Origin: an uncultured Bacteroidales bacterium | GTDB taxonomy: Bacteria; Bacteroidota; Bacteroidia; Bacteroidales; Bacteroidaceae | Length of the DNA: 64,000 nucleotides | Assembly (NCBI GenBank): GCA_902779315.1 | Contig: CACZBC010000006.1 | Coordinates: forward strand, 1-64,000 | Direction: 5' to 3' | Shown here: positions 56,491 through 64,000 of the stretch, piece by piece | Position numbering within the stretch: the first letter of the stretch is position 1 | Layout of the letters: every line of letters begins with the position of its first letter | Program-made: the position numbers and the translations under genes | Notes under the pieces: generated by a model | What the model was told of the DNA's origin: nothing | The model's database searches: none | Seen by the model: only the letters and a program-made list of their open reading frames with translations

Positions 56491-58731
56491 CTATTTCTTT
56501 TCGCTCATTGTAAAGTCGAGCGTTCCACCTTGAATGAGTTGCTGATGCGTCAGTTTCCAATCGGTTATCTTCTTGCCGTTGAGTTTCACACCCTTCACGT
56601 AGATGGCCTTGTCCGACTTTCGAGGAGCATTGATAACCAACTCCTCCTTTCCGTTTGGCATATGCAGGGTTGCATGTTGGAACAAAGGCGTACCTATTAC
56701 ATACTCTGCAGCTCCTGCATTGAACGGATAGAAGCCAAGAGATGAGAAGATGTACCAAGCTGACATCTGTCCACAGTCGTCATTACCTGCATAACCACAA
56801 GGCGTAGCATTATAGAACGTGCTGCGAACCTGCTCCACAAGTTCTTGTGTACGCCAAGGCTGACCTGCAAAGTTGTAGAGATAAACTGTGTGATGACTTG
56901 GTTCATTACCGTGTGCGTACTGTCCAATAAAGCCACTCGCATTACCATTCACTTCTCCGCTTGTCTCCGTCAAAGTGAAGTTCTCGTTGAGCTTCTTGAT
57001 AAAAGGCTTCACACCACCAAAGAGATCGATAAGTCCTTGAGGGTTTTGCGGAACGAACCACATGTATTGCCAAGCATTACCCTCAACGAAGCATGGATTC
57101 TCGTAACTGAGGGGGTCGAAAGGCTCAATCCAGTTGCCTTTATCGTCTTTAGGTTGGAAGAAACCCGTAGCAGGGTTGAAGAGGTTGCGATAGTATTCGC
57201 TGCGTTTGATGAAACGTTCGTAGTCGGCAGTCTTTCCAAGTTTCTTCGCAACTGCAGCCACGCACCAATCGTCGAAAGCCTGTTCCATCGTGATGGACAC
57301 GCTGACGTTCTGCTTATTCTGAGGCATGTAGCCATACTCTTCCCAAACCTCGAAAGGACTGTTGGGATGAGTGCGAGTGCTGCTCTCGACCATAGCTTTG
57401 TAGGCTCTCTCGACGTCAAGTCCAGGCAGTTCCGACATGATGGCATCGGCCACAACGGGTATGGCGTGATTGCCTATCATACAATAATTGTCCTGTCCCC
57501 AAAGGTCCCAAATGGGCAAGTAACCGTAGGTTTCGTGATGAAGAACCATGTCTCGAACAAATTGTACTGCAATATTGGGATATAGTAGGGTGTAGAGAGG
57601 ATGGGCTGCACGGAAGGTATCCCAAAGGCTGAAGGTGCTGTGATAGCTCTGACCTGCAGGCATTTGCTTGATTTCGAAGTTGGTATCCATGTATCTTCCA
57701 TCTACATCACTGATGGTGTTGGGCTGCATGAGGACATGATAGAGGCCTGTATAGAAGATAGTCTTCTGGTCGTCTGTGCCCTCGATGTCGATAGTGGAGA
57801 GTTCCTTTTCCCAAGCATCATGAGCGGCTTTGGTGTAGTAGTTGAAGTCCCAAGACTGCGCTTCTGCCTTCATATTCTTGCGAGCTCCATCATTATCAAC
57901 TGCCGAGATGGCGACCTTTGCCAACACATCTTTCTTATTATTAGGGAAACAGAGGGCAGCCCTCAATGTGCGACCGTTTATGACATCACTTTTGCCAGCA
58001 CTACGTCCGCCATCCATCAGGATGCGACTCTCAAAGGGGCGCGAGAACTCGATGCGGAAATAAACCTTTCTCAACTTTGCCCAACCAGTCAGAACACGGA
58101 AGCCTTCGATAGTCTTGTCATCGAGGATGCGTATCTGACTCTGGATAATCTGATAAGCGCGACGTCCTGTATAATAGGCATCACCACGGAAAGTCATACG
58201 GTCGAGGTCGAGAACGACGGTCTGTTCTTTGCCTTCTGGAAACAGGTACTTGTGGATGCCTACATGAGTTGTTGCGGAAAGTTCGACGTTTATGTTCTCG
58301 CCGCCAAGCAAGTCGACCATATAGTAACCCGGAGCCGCCTTTTCCTGTTCATGCTTGAAAGGCAGAGCGAAGATGCCTTTGCGCAGCAATTCGGGCGTGA
58401 CACGCTTTACAGTCGGCATCAAGGAGATGTCGATGAGGTCTGTGCAACCTGTTCCGCTTAGGTGAGTATGCGTGAAACCGAAGATGGAGTCTCTGTTGTA
58501 ATCGTAGCCGCAACAAGGGTCCCAAGTGACGTACTGCTCAGTTTCTGGAGCAAGTTGCACCATTCCCTGAGGCATCGTGGGACCCGGGAACGTACTTCCA
58601 CTGAGGGCTCCCGTATCGTCAGTCTGAGTACCGATGAAAGGGTTGACATACTTCGTATAGTCTGTCGCCATAACTGCCAAAGAGACACAAGCTGCCAGAC
58701 AAGTAAATGCTATTCGTTTGGAGAGGAACAT
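56491..58731 (-). CDS. Glycoside hydrolase family 92 alpha-mannosidase (second copy)
   Basis: A 746-residue exo-alpha-mannosidase with signal peptide (IAFTCLAACVSLAVMA). It follows the same plan as the copy at 34903-37203: YVNPFIGTQTDDTG near 28-41, GSTFPGPTMPQGM, SLWDTFRAAHPLYTLL near 370, YAHGNEPSHHTVYLYNFAGQ near 620 (in parts), and GNDDCGQMSAWYIFSSLGFYP near 656. A DPCCGYDYNRDSIFGFTHTHLSG block near 71-93 differs from the other copy and places it in a different subgroup, so linkage specificity may differ. It stands alone, convergent with the reductase operon. Confidence 0.95.
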   Translation of the reverse strand: MFLSKRIAFTCLAACVSLAVMATDYTKYVNPFIGTQTDDTGALSGSTFPGPTMPQGMVQLAPETEQYVTWDPCCGYDYNRDSIFGFTHTHLSGTGCTDLIDISLMPTVKRVTPELLRKGIFALPFKHEQEKAAPGYYMVDLLGGENINVELSATTHVGIHKYLFPEGKEQTVVLDLDRMTFRGDAYYTGRRAYQIIQSQIRILDDKTIEGFRVLTGWAKLRKVYFRIEFSRPFESRILMDGGRSAGKSDVINGRTLRAALCFPNNKKDVLAKVAISAVDNDGARKNMKAEAQSWDFNYYTKAAHDAWEKELSTIDIEGTDDQKTIFYTGLYHVLMQPNTISDVDGRYMDTNFEIKQMPAGQSYHSTFSLWDTFRAAHPLYTLLYPNIAVQFVRDMVLHHETYGYLPIWDLWGQDNYCMIGNHAIPVVADAIMSELPGLDVERAYKAMVESSTRTHPNSPFEVWEEYGYMPQNKQNVSVSITMEQAFDDWCVAAVAKKLGKTADYERFIKRSEYYRNLFNPATGFFQPKDDKGNWIEPFDPLSYENPCFVEGNAWQYMWFVPQNPQGLIDLFGGVKPFIKKLNENFTLTETSGEVNGNASGFIGQYAHGNEPSHHTVYLYNFAGQPWRTQELVEQVRSTFYNATPCGYAGNDDCGQMSAWYIFSSLGFYPFNAGAAEYVIGTPLFQHATLHMPNGKEELVINAPRKSDKAIYVKGVKLNGKKITDWKLTHQQLIQGGTLDFTMSEKK

Positions 58732-58773
58732 AATTAAAACATGTTAATGGTTTGTGCAAAGTTCGGCATTTCT

Positions 58774-58804
58774 TTTGTCATTCACAAAAAAAAGCCTACT
58801 TTTG
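58774..58804 (+). promoter_or_regulatory. Promoter of the small secreted protein gene
   Basis: TTTG at 58774-58777 and TACTTTTG at 58797-58804, 19 bp apart, 23 bp before the ATG at 58828. This rules out the longer frame from 58741. Confidence 0.75.
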
Positions 58805-58827
58805 TACCGAAAAAGACAAGGAAACGC

Positions 58828-59238
58828 ATGAAACGTCTTCTAATAATGCTACTCTTCGCGCTGACTTTTGGGACAGTTTCAGCCCAAACACAAGACAGTG
58901 CGCGTGTAGACACCCTGCGCGAAGTGGAGGTGCGAGGTGACTCCGTACTTCGTGTGAACGAAGCGATACGACGGTCTATAGGAAAAGAACAGGCAACACG
59001 TATCGGCACAATGTCCGTAAGCGATGTGCTCGGCCATCGCATAACGGATAAAATCATGCATCCCTTGGCAATCAAGGATCGCAAACGCGAGAAGAAACAT
59101 GCTCGCGACCGTAAGATTCTAGAGGAATACGAGCAGTTGAACCGCGTCAAGACCTTTGAGGAGCTCCTCGACGAAGCCATTCGAAAGCAAGCCATCGAAG
59201 ACGGGAAAGAACCACCCACGCGCTCAGGAAAGAAATAA
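58828..59238 (+). CDS. Small secreted protein of unknown function
   Basis: A 136-residue protein with signal peptide MKRLLIMLLFALTFGTVSA. The segment RVDTLREVEVRGDSVLRVNEAI near 26-47 (in parts) looks like the start of a TonB-receptor plug or carboxypeptidase-like region, but the protein stops long before any barrel. The second half is highly charged and helical (KDRKREKKHARDRKILEEYE). No family is recognised. The cytidine-deaminase-type gene starts 35 bp downstream. Confidence 0.7.
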   Translation: MKRLLIMLLFALTFGTVSAQTQDSARVDTLREVEVRGDSVLRVNEAIRRSIGKEQATRIGTMSVSDVLGHRITDKIMHPLAIKDRKREKKHARDRKILEEYEQLNRVKTFEELLDEAIRKQAIEDGKEPPTRSGKK

Positions 59239-59273
59239 AGGAACCACGTTTTCGTCCTATACATTATATATAT

Positions 59274-59747
59274 ATGAAGAAACAAGACAAGCGCTTCATG
59301 CAATTGGCCATAGATCTGAGCATAGAAAATGTGGCAAATGGCGGCGGACCTTTCGGAGCAGTCATCGTCAAAGACGGGGAAGTGGTTGCGACTGGTGTAA
59401 ATCGAGTTACAGCAAATAACGATCCTACAGCTCATGCCGAAGTGTCTGCCATTCGAGCTGCCTGCCAGAAAGAGGGCACATTCAAGCTCGAAGGATGCAC
59501 TATCTACACCTCTTGCGAACCTTGTCCCATGTGTTTGAGCGCCATTTACTGGGCCGGACTCAGCCGAATCTACTATGGTTGCAACAAACAAGACGCAGAA
59601 GAAATCCATTTCGGCGACAAGTTCATCTACGAAGAAATAGAACGCCCCGTCTCCAAACGCGCCATTCCTACAGAGAATATCATGCGCGAAGAAGCCCTGC
59701 AGGCCTTCCGAGATTGGGAAGATAAAACAGACAAAGTGGAATACTAA
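59274..59747 (+). CDS. Nucleoside/guanine deaminase (CDA fold)
   Basis: A 157-residue zinc deaminase. The zinc site is THAE-type TAHAEVSAI with H54 and E56 as proton shuttle, then TSCEPCPMCLSAIYW with C84 and C87. NGGGPFGAVIV at 22-32 and N43 in GVNRVTANNDPT are typical of guanine deaminases of the GuaD type, and the C-terminal FIYEEIERP stretch agrees. It would convert guanine to xanthine; TadA is less likely because of the missing tRNA-binding pattern and the length. Followed by array I. Confidence 0.9.
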   Translation: MKKQDKRFMQLAIDLSIENVANGGGPFGAVIVKDGEVVATGVNRVTANNDPTAHAEVSAIRAACQKEGTFKLEGCTIYTSCEPCPMCLSAIYWAGLSRIYYGCNKQDAEEIHFGDKFIYEEIERPVSKRAIPTENIMREEALQAFRDWEDKTDKVEY

Positions 59748-59774
59748 AACAGCAACAAGAAAAACAACTGCAGC

Positions 59775-59920
59775 CTCGTTGGCAATCGCATAGTGTTACG
59801 ATGGCGATCGTATAGTGCGACGATGGGGATTGTCTAGTGTGACGTTGGCGAATATCACGTGTGACGTTGGCAAACTTCAAACGTGAAAATCGAGAACATC
59901 ACGTGCCACGTTTTCAAACC
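59775..59920 (+). repeat. 22-bp tandem array I (6 units plus partial)
   Basis: Units at 59775, 59797, 59819, 59841, 59863 and 59885, then a partial CACGTTTTCAAACC. The variable halves run GCATAGTGT, GTATAGTGC, GTCTAGTGT, ATCACGTGT, TTCAAACGT, ATCACGTGC. It fills the gap between the deaminase gene and the CPBP gene, ending about 20 bp before the latter. Confidence 0.92.
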
Positions 59921-59941
59921 ACACATATCTAGTCTCAACTT

Positions 59942-60817
59942 ATGACCTGGCATAAACTCTCTCCCACCATCCTGACCCTGCTCATCTTCCTGCTGGCACA
60001 AGGACTTGGCACAATCCTGCTCTTCGGCGTTTTCATGTTGACTTCGCCAAAGTTCAGTTCCGCCGTTCAAGCATATATGAGTGGCGAAGTGCAAAGTCTG
60101 CCTTTGCTCGAGATGATGCCAGCCTCCACCTTCTCCCTCATCTTGATGGTTGTAGACATCCTTGCAGTAATGGGTTGCTACTTCCTGCTCCACAACATCC
60201 GTCTCCTCAAATCCGACGATTTCTCCTCCATCAAGTGGCGGCCAGGCATACTTGCCATCGTCGGAGGCGTTTTAGGAGCCATCAGCATCTCCATCCTAAC
60301 GGAAAAGGTCCCTCTCCCAGACACAATGCTGCAAATGTCGCAAGAAATGTCGCACAACATCATTGGATTGCTCACACTCGTCGTCGTGGGACCCATCACA
60401 GAAGAACTGCTCTTTCGCGAAGCCATCGAAGGCGAAATGCTTCGCAGAGGCACAAACCCTTGGCTCGCAATCATCATCTCGGCCATCGCTTTTGGCGTAG
60501 CACACCTCAATTTCGCGCAAGGACTCTATGCATTCCCGCTTGCAATCCTTTTCGGAATTATTTACTACAAGACGGGAAATATTGTTCTTACCTCTCTGCT
60601 CCATATCCTCAACAACGGTATCGCAGCCTTCCAACTCAACATACTAGGCGAGGACATTGCCGACCTAACCTATGCAGATTGGTTCGGGAACCAAGCCTCA
60701 GCATACATCGTAATGCTTCTTTTCGGATTGCTCAGCATCCTGTTTATGATGAAATTTTGGGCAAAACATCCTACCAACGAACAAACTTGCAGCAAAACAG
60801 GCATTATGAACGAATAA
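59942..60817 (+). CDS. CPBP-family intramembrane metalloprotease
   Basis: A 291-residue inner-membrane protein with about seven hydrophobic segments. The Abi/CAAX protease motifs are EELLFREAIEG with E154-E155 and R159, AHLNFAQG with H188, and LLHILNNG with H221 and N224. Such proteins cleave substrates within the membrane; in bacteria most roles are unknown. The ATG follows array I, so a promoter would have to lie inside the repeats. No cognate bacteriocin is nearby. Confidence 0.92.
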   Translation: MTWHKLSPTILTLLIFLLAQGLGTILLFGVFMLTSPKFSSAVQAYMSGEVQSLPLLEMMPASTFSLILMVVDILAVMGCYFLLHNIRLLKSDDFSSIKWRPGILAIVGGVLGAISISILTEKVPLPDTMLQMSQEMSHNIIGLLTLVVVGPITEELLFREAIEGEMLRRGTNPWLAIIISAIAFGVAHLNFAQGLYAFPLAILFGIIYYKTGNIVLTSLLHILNNGIAAFQLNILGEDIADLTYADWFGNQASAYIVMLLFGLLSILFMMKFWAKHPTNEQTCSKTGIMNE

Positions 60818-60890
60818 ACGCATCGTTTTGTGTTAATTTTTTTAAAGTTTAGCATATTTTACGTTAAAATATATTAAACGCCCATTATTC

Positions 60891-60924
60891 TTTGCTCATA
60901 TTCCTAAACGAAGTCGTACCTTTG
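60891..60924 (+). promoter_or_regulatory. Promoter of the coiled-coil lipoprotein gene
   Basis: TTTG at 60891-60894 and TACCTTTG at 60917-60924, 22 bp apart, with a leader of about 80 bp before the ATG at 61011. Confidence 0.65.
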
Positions 60925-61010
60925 TGCGGAGTATCATCTACAAAAGGGGCATATTATGCACAAATGTAAAACCATATAACTCTATTTTAATACTTTTAAC
61001 ATTTTAACAA

Positions 61011-64000
61011 ATGAAAAAGAAACTCATTCAATTACTCATGCTGCTGGTTGCAGCAGTAAGTGTAGGAGCGTTCGTGTCTTGTAAAGATACAAACGAGGAT
61101 TATTACAACGAGTTGCGCACACAGTACATCAAGGACAATGCTACTCTGCAGGAAGCCTTTGATGCACAAGTTGCGAAGCTGGAAGAGCAGATTGCCACTT
61201 ACAAGGCTGCTCTTGACTCTCTCGAGGAAGCATTTGCAGGCTTCAACTCTTGCGAATGTGATTCAAATGCCCTGAAGGCTGTCATCAAGGGCCTGACCGA
61301 TCAGATTGAGAGCATCAACAAACAGATTGAGATTCTCACTAACGGTCTTGCTAACGCTGCCACCAAGGAAGAATTGGGTGCTGTTAATCACACCATCGAT
61401 CTCCTCACCCAGCAGGTTAACACCATTGACGGCGCTCTGAAGACTCTCATTGCTGCGTTCAATCCTCTGGCTTCTGATGTTGCTGCCGCTAAGGCTGCTC
61501 AGGAAATCATGCAGGGTGTCATCACCAACTTGCAAGAAGAACTTCGCAAGATAAGGGAAGACCTCGCAAACAATAGCCAGTGCAACTGCGACTACAACTA
61601 TGTAACCAGCAAGTTGGCAGAACTTGAGGCAAGAATGACTGGCGCTGAGGCACAGGCAAAGCAGGCTTTACAATTTGCAACAGACGCAAAGACTACTGCT
61701 GATGCTGCGAAACTGGCCGCAGAAAGTGCTCAGAATGCTGCTGACAATGCAAAGGAAATTGCTAAAAACGCTCAGGATTTGGCTAATCAAACTATCTTAA
61801 CGGCAAATGAAGCCAACCGCCTTGCTAATGAAGCAAAGACTGCTGCTGAAACTGCAAAACAGACAGCATCTGACGCAAAAGACCTCGCTAAAGCAGCCGA
61901 CGCCCTCGCAAACGCTACTTTCCAGAAGGTTGCTGAGTTTGAGGTTCAACTTACTACAATCAACGGAAAGGCCGAGCAAGCTCTCACCCAGGCAAACGAT
62001 GCATTTGCATTGGCTGAAGCCAATCACAAGCTCATCGACAACCTGACTCAAACTGTCACAAGCATGAAGTCTGAATACGATGAGAAGTTCAGCCAAATCG
62101 ATGAAGCTCTGAATAACCTCAAGGGCCTTAGTGATAAGGTAAATGATAACACAGGAAGAATCAAAGCACTTGAGGATGCTCTCAAAGAATTGAAAGAGAC
62201 CACTCTTGCCAATTTGACAGAGAAGGTTGACGAAATGGATAAGAAGCTCGACGGCATGAGCGAGAGACTCGCAACATTAGAGAATCAATGTGCCACATTC
62301 CTTGACGAGGCACGTCTCATTGCTCAGGCAGAAGTAGCTACAGCTAAGGCTGACATCCTCAATTATGTGATGGAGAATTATGTCAATAAAGAGGATCTCG
62401 AGAATTACGCTACTAAGGAGCAGCTGAAGGACTCTATTGGCGCCCTCGTTGCGAGAATGCTCACAGAGCTCGATAGTGATCGTCAAAGAATCCGCGCAAA
62501 CGAAGTTGACATCGAATGGCTCAAGCGCTTATGGAGTGAAGCAACATACAAAGAAATCTTCGAACGCATCACTGCATTGGAAGGTGCTACCGAGAATATT
62601 AAGAATGAAGTCCTTCAAATTATTAATGAGACTCTTACCGAAAAGATTACTGAGATCATTAAGGAACTCTTAAAAGAGGGTGGTGATATCAATGTAGAGA
62701 TTACTAAAATCATTAACAATATTCTTGAAAACGGTGATTTCATTACCGAGGATAAGGTAATGCCTATCGTCAACGGAGTCATTAAAGAGGTTGGTGACGA
62801 GAACATTCAGGATTTGGTACAACTTGTTGTAGTCGTTTCATCTCTGAATACTACAGTTGATTCTCTTTGTAATGTTACTAATACCACCAACACTACGATT
62901 ACAACAATCCAAAATAGTATTACAACTATTGAAGGCGACATTGATAACATCAATACCAACATCACAAACCTGTCAACAAGCATAAAAAATGTTAACACAA
63001 GAGTTGACTCTGTTGTAAATGTTATTAATAACATCAAGGGAGATGTCATCGCCATTCAGAATGCTCTTGCAAAGCAAGTGACAGGTATCATCGTTCAGGG
63101 CACATACAACCCCTGGTTCGGTTCCTTCAACCTGCCTGCAGACGTTCAGTCTAACGTCCTCGTTGCATTCTATGGTGTTCCCTTCAACGATGTTGAATTC
63201 CCAACAGATGACGACCAGAACTATGTCCGCAAGAATGAGGTTCTCACCGCAAAGGACATGGAAATGATCAATGGTGTGGAAATCTTTGAAGCTCCCGCTA
63301 ATGTGCCTCTCTTGAATGAGGATGGCAACGCTGGTAAGGTTTACATGACCATCAATCCTAATACTGCAAACCTTGAAGGCCTGAAGTTGAGCATCGTCAA
63401 CACTCTTGACGAAGAATCTCCTATCAAGCTCAACCCCATCACAAAGAGCAATGACAAACTGCAGTTTGGTTATACCCGTGCTGACAATGGCTTCTATGAA
63501 GCAACAACTTATGTCACACCTAGAACAGTCATGAAAGAAGACAATGGTATTCCTCTCAAAAGAGAAGATATCACTGCATTGTATGGTGAAGTTCAGAGCA
63601 AGATCATGGAAATTGCTAACAACTTTGAGAAACCTGACAGACAAGGTAGCTTGCATAAACTTTTAACCGATATTTATCAGGTAATACGCGGCATCAAAGC
63701 TGACAGATATGGTTTGAAGTGCACATACACTACCGCAGACAAAGAAGGAGCAGAGACAGAACACTCTGTATATTCTCAGTACAATATGGCAGCAACATTC
63801 TTCAAGCCTCTCAATCTGGCTTGGGGTAAGGACATCACTTGGGATAAGATGCCTGGATACGATTTCTTTGATGGTCTGCTCGATGATATTGCAACCTCTC
63901 TGAAGGCGAACATTGATGTGGCAAGTGCTACTGGCATTATTAAGGGAATGACTGATCAGCTTAAGATTGAAGAGCTCAGATTCATTGGCCTTACCGAGGA
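61011..64000 (+). CDS. Very long coiled-coil lipoprotein (partial, runs off the right end)
   Basis: At least 996 residues and open at the edge. Signal and lipobox: MKKKLIQLLMLLVAAVSVGA then FVSCKDTNED, with Cys24 for lipidation. Residues 25-690 are almost entirely coiled coil, with helical stretches rich in Ala (about 205-310: ATDAKTTADAAKLAAESAQN and similar heptads) and a Thr/Asn/Ile-rich one near 620-690 (TNTTITTIQNSITTIEGD). The rest is beta-rich, opening VTGIIVQGTYNPWFGSFNLP near 687-706. This plan is common in Prevotella and Bacteroides; some relatives are annotated as having a PL29-lyase N-terminal domain. It may be a surface fibre or adhesin. The gene has its own promoter and downstream neighbours are not visible. 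Confidence 0.8.
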   Translation, partial: MKKKLIQLLMLLVAAVSVGAFVSCKDTNEDYYNELRTQYIKDNATLQEAFDAQVAKLEEQIATYKAALDSLEEAFAGFNSCECDSNALKAVIKGLTDQIESINKQIEILTNGLANAATKEELGAVNHTIDLLTQQVNTIDGALKTLIAAFNPLASDVAAAKAAQEIMQGVITNLQEELRKIREDLANNSQCNCDYNYVTSKLAELEARMTGAEAQAKQALQFATDAKTTADAAKLAAESAQNAADNAKEIAKNAQDLANQTILTANEANRLANEAKTAAETAKQTASDAKDLAKAADALANATFQKVAEFEVQLTTINGKAEQALTQANDAFALAEANHKLIDNLTQTVTSMKSEYDEKFSQIDEALNNLKGLSDKVNDNTGRIKALEDALKELKETTLANLTEKVDEMDKKLDGMSERLATLENQCATFLDEARLIAQAEVATAKADILNYVMENYVNKEDLENYATKEQLKDSIGALVARMLTELDSDRQRIRANEVDIEWLKRLWSEATYKEIFERITALEGATENIKNEVLQIINETLTEKITEIIKELLKEGGDINVEITKIINNILENGDFITEDKVMPIVNGVIKEVGDENIQDLVQLVVVVSSLNTTVDSLCNVTNTTNTTITTIQNSITTIEGDIDNINTNITNLSTSIKNVNTRVDSVVNVINNIKGDVIAIQNALAKQVTGIIVQGTYNPWFGSFNLPADVQSNVLVAFYGVPFNDVEFPTDDDQNYVRKNEVLTAKDMEMINGVEIFEAPANVPLLNEDGNAGKVYMTINPNTANLEGLKLSIVNTLDEESPIKLNPITKSNDKLQFGYTRADNGFYEATTYVTPRTVMKEDNGIPLKREDITALYGEVQSKIMEIANNFEKPDRQGSLHKLLTDIYQVIRGIKADRYGLKCTYTTADKEGAETEHSVYSQYNMAATFFKPLNLAWGKDITWDKMPGYDFFDGLLDDIATSLKANIDVASATGIIKGMTDQLKIEELRFIGLTE

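Overview
The window looks like a chromosomal segment of a Prevotella-like member of the Bacteroidales. The evidence is the Bacteroidetes-type promoters (TTTG about 19-22 bp upstream of TAnnTTTG) in front of many genes, the family content (DUF2723, DUF2851, DUF2027, WbqC, long LepB, GH76/GH92/GH115 glycosidases, a coiled-coil lipoprotein with SCKDTNED after the signal) and a short C-terminal tail shared by secreted enzymes. The genus is an inference. No rRNA, CRISPR array, transposase, phage gene or SusC/SusD pair was seen.

Layout. 1-3.7 kb: alaS and a divergent MerR gene sharing interleaved promoters, then a 22-bp tandem array and a tRNA-Val gene followed by two tandem remnants of its own 3' end. 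3.9-8.8 kb: DUF2723 membrane protein, polysaccharide deacetylase and a QueG homologue with eroded Fe-S motifs, all overlapping. 8.9-14.7 kb: a leftward operon dapB-lepB-wbqC-rluA-like-PHP-esterase. 14.8-20.7 kb: DUF2851, thioesterase, dprA, then greA (with a terminator in its leader), HIT, SGNH hydrolase and mannose-1-phosphate guanylyltransferase. 20.8-24.9 kb: a DUF2027 protein without an Smr domain, a structured repeat region beside a small HTH gene, a zinc metallopeptidase, and queA interrupted by two in-frame repeat insertions. 25-28.2 kb: a GH115 gene broken by an internal deletion. 28.3-33.3 kb: HhH protein, two tandem sodium symporters, VanZ and VanX-like dipeptidase. 33.4-43.6 kb: an operon of Gfo/Idh oxidoreductase, DUF1080 hydrolase, GH92 and GH76, then a sialidase with a tiny downstream gene. 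43.8-53.1 kb: a leftward housekeeping run guaB-PPIase-PPIase-OstA/LptA-like-small membrane protein-mutL-trpS. 53.5-56.5 kb: a NapH/NapG-like polyferredoxin fusion with a Tat-exported aldo/keto reductase. 56.5-64 kb: a second GH92, a small secreted protein, a nucleoside deaminase, a CPBP protease and the start of a very long coiled-coil lipoprotein.

Functionally, the accessory theme is secreted glycan breakdown (alpha-mannan or N-glycan mannose, sialic acid, formerly glucuronoxylan) plus envelope biogenesis (signal peptidase, PPIases, LptA-like, deacetylase, GDP-mannose supply). 

The most unusual signal is not a gene. Ten intergenic loci carry tandem arrays of a 22-bp unit with a nearly constant half and a variable half. 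The variable half comes in about three types, which follow one another in the same order at most loci. Some arrays touch coding sequence: one supplies the last codons of the DUF2851 gene. A+T-rich heptamers repeated four times occur at three further places, one of them inside queA, where a change of copy number would shift the frame.
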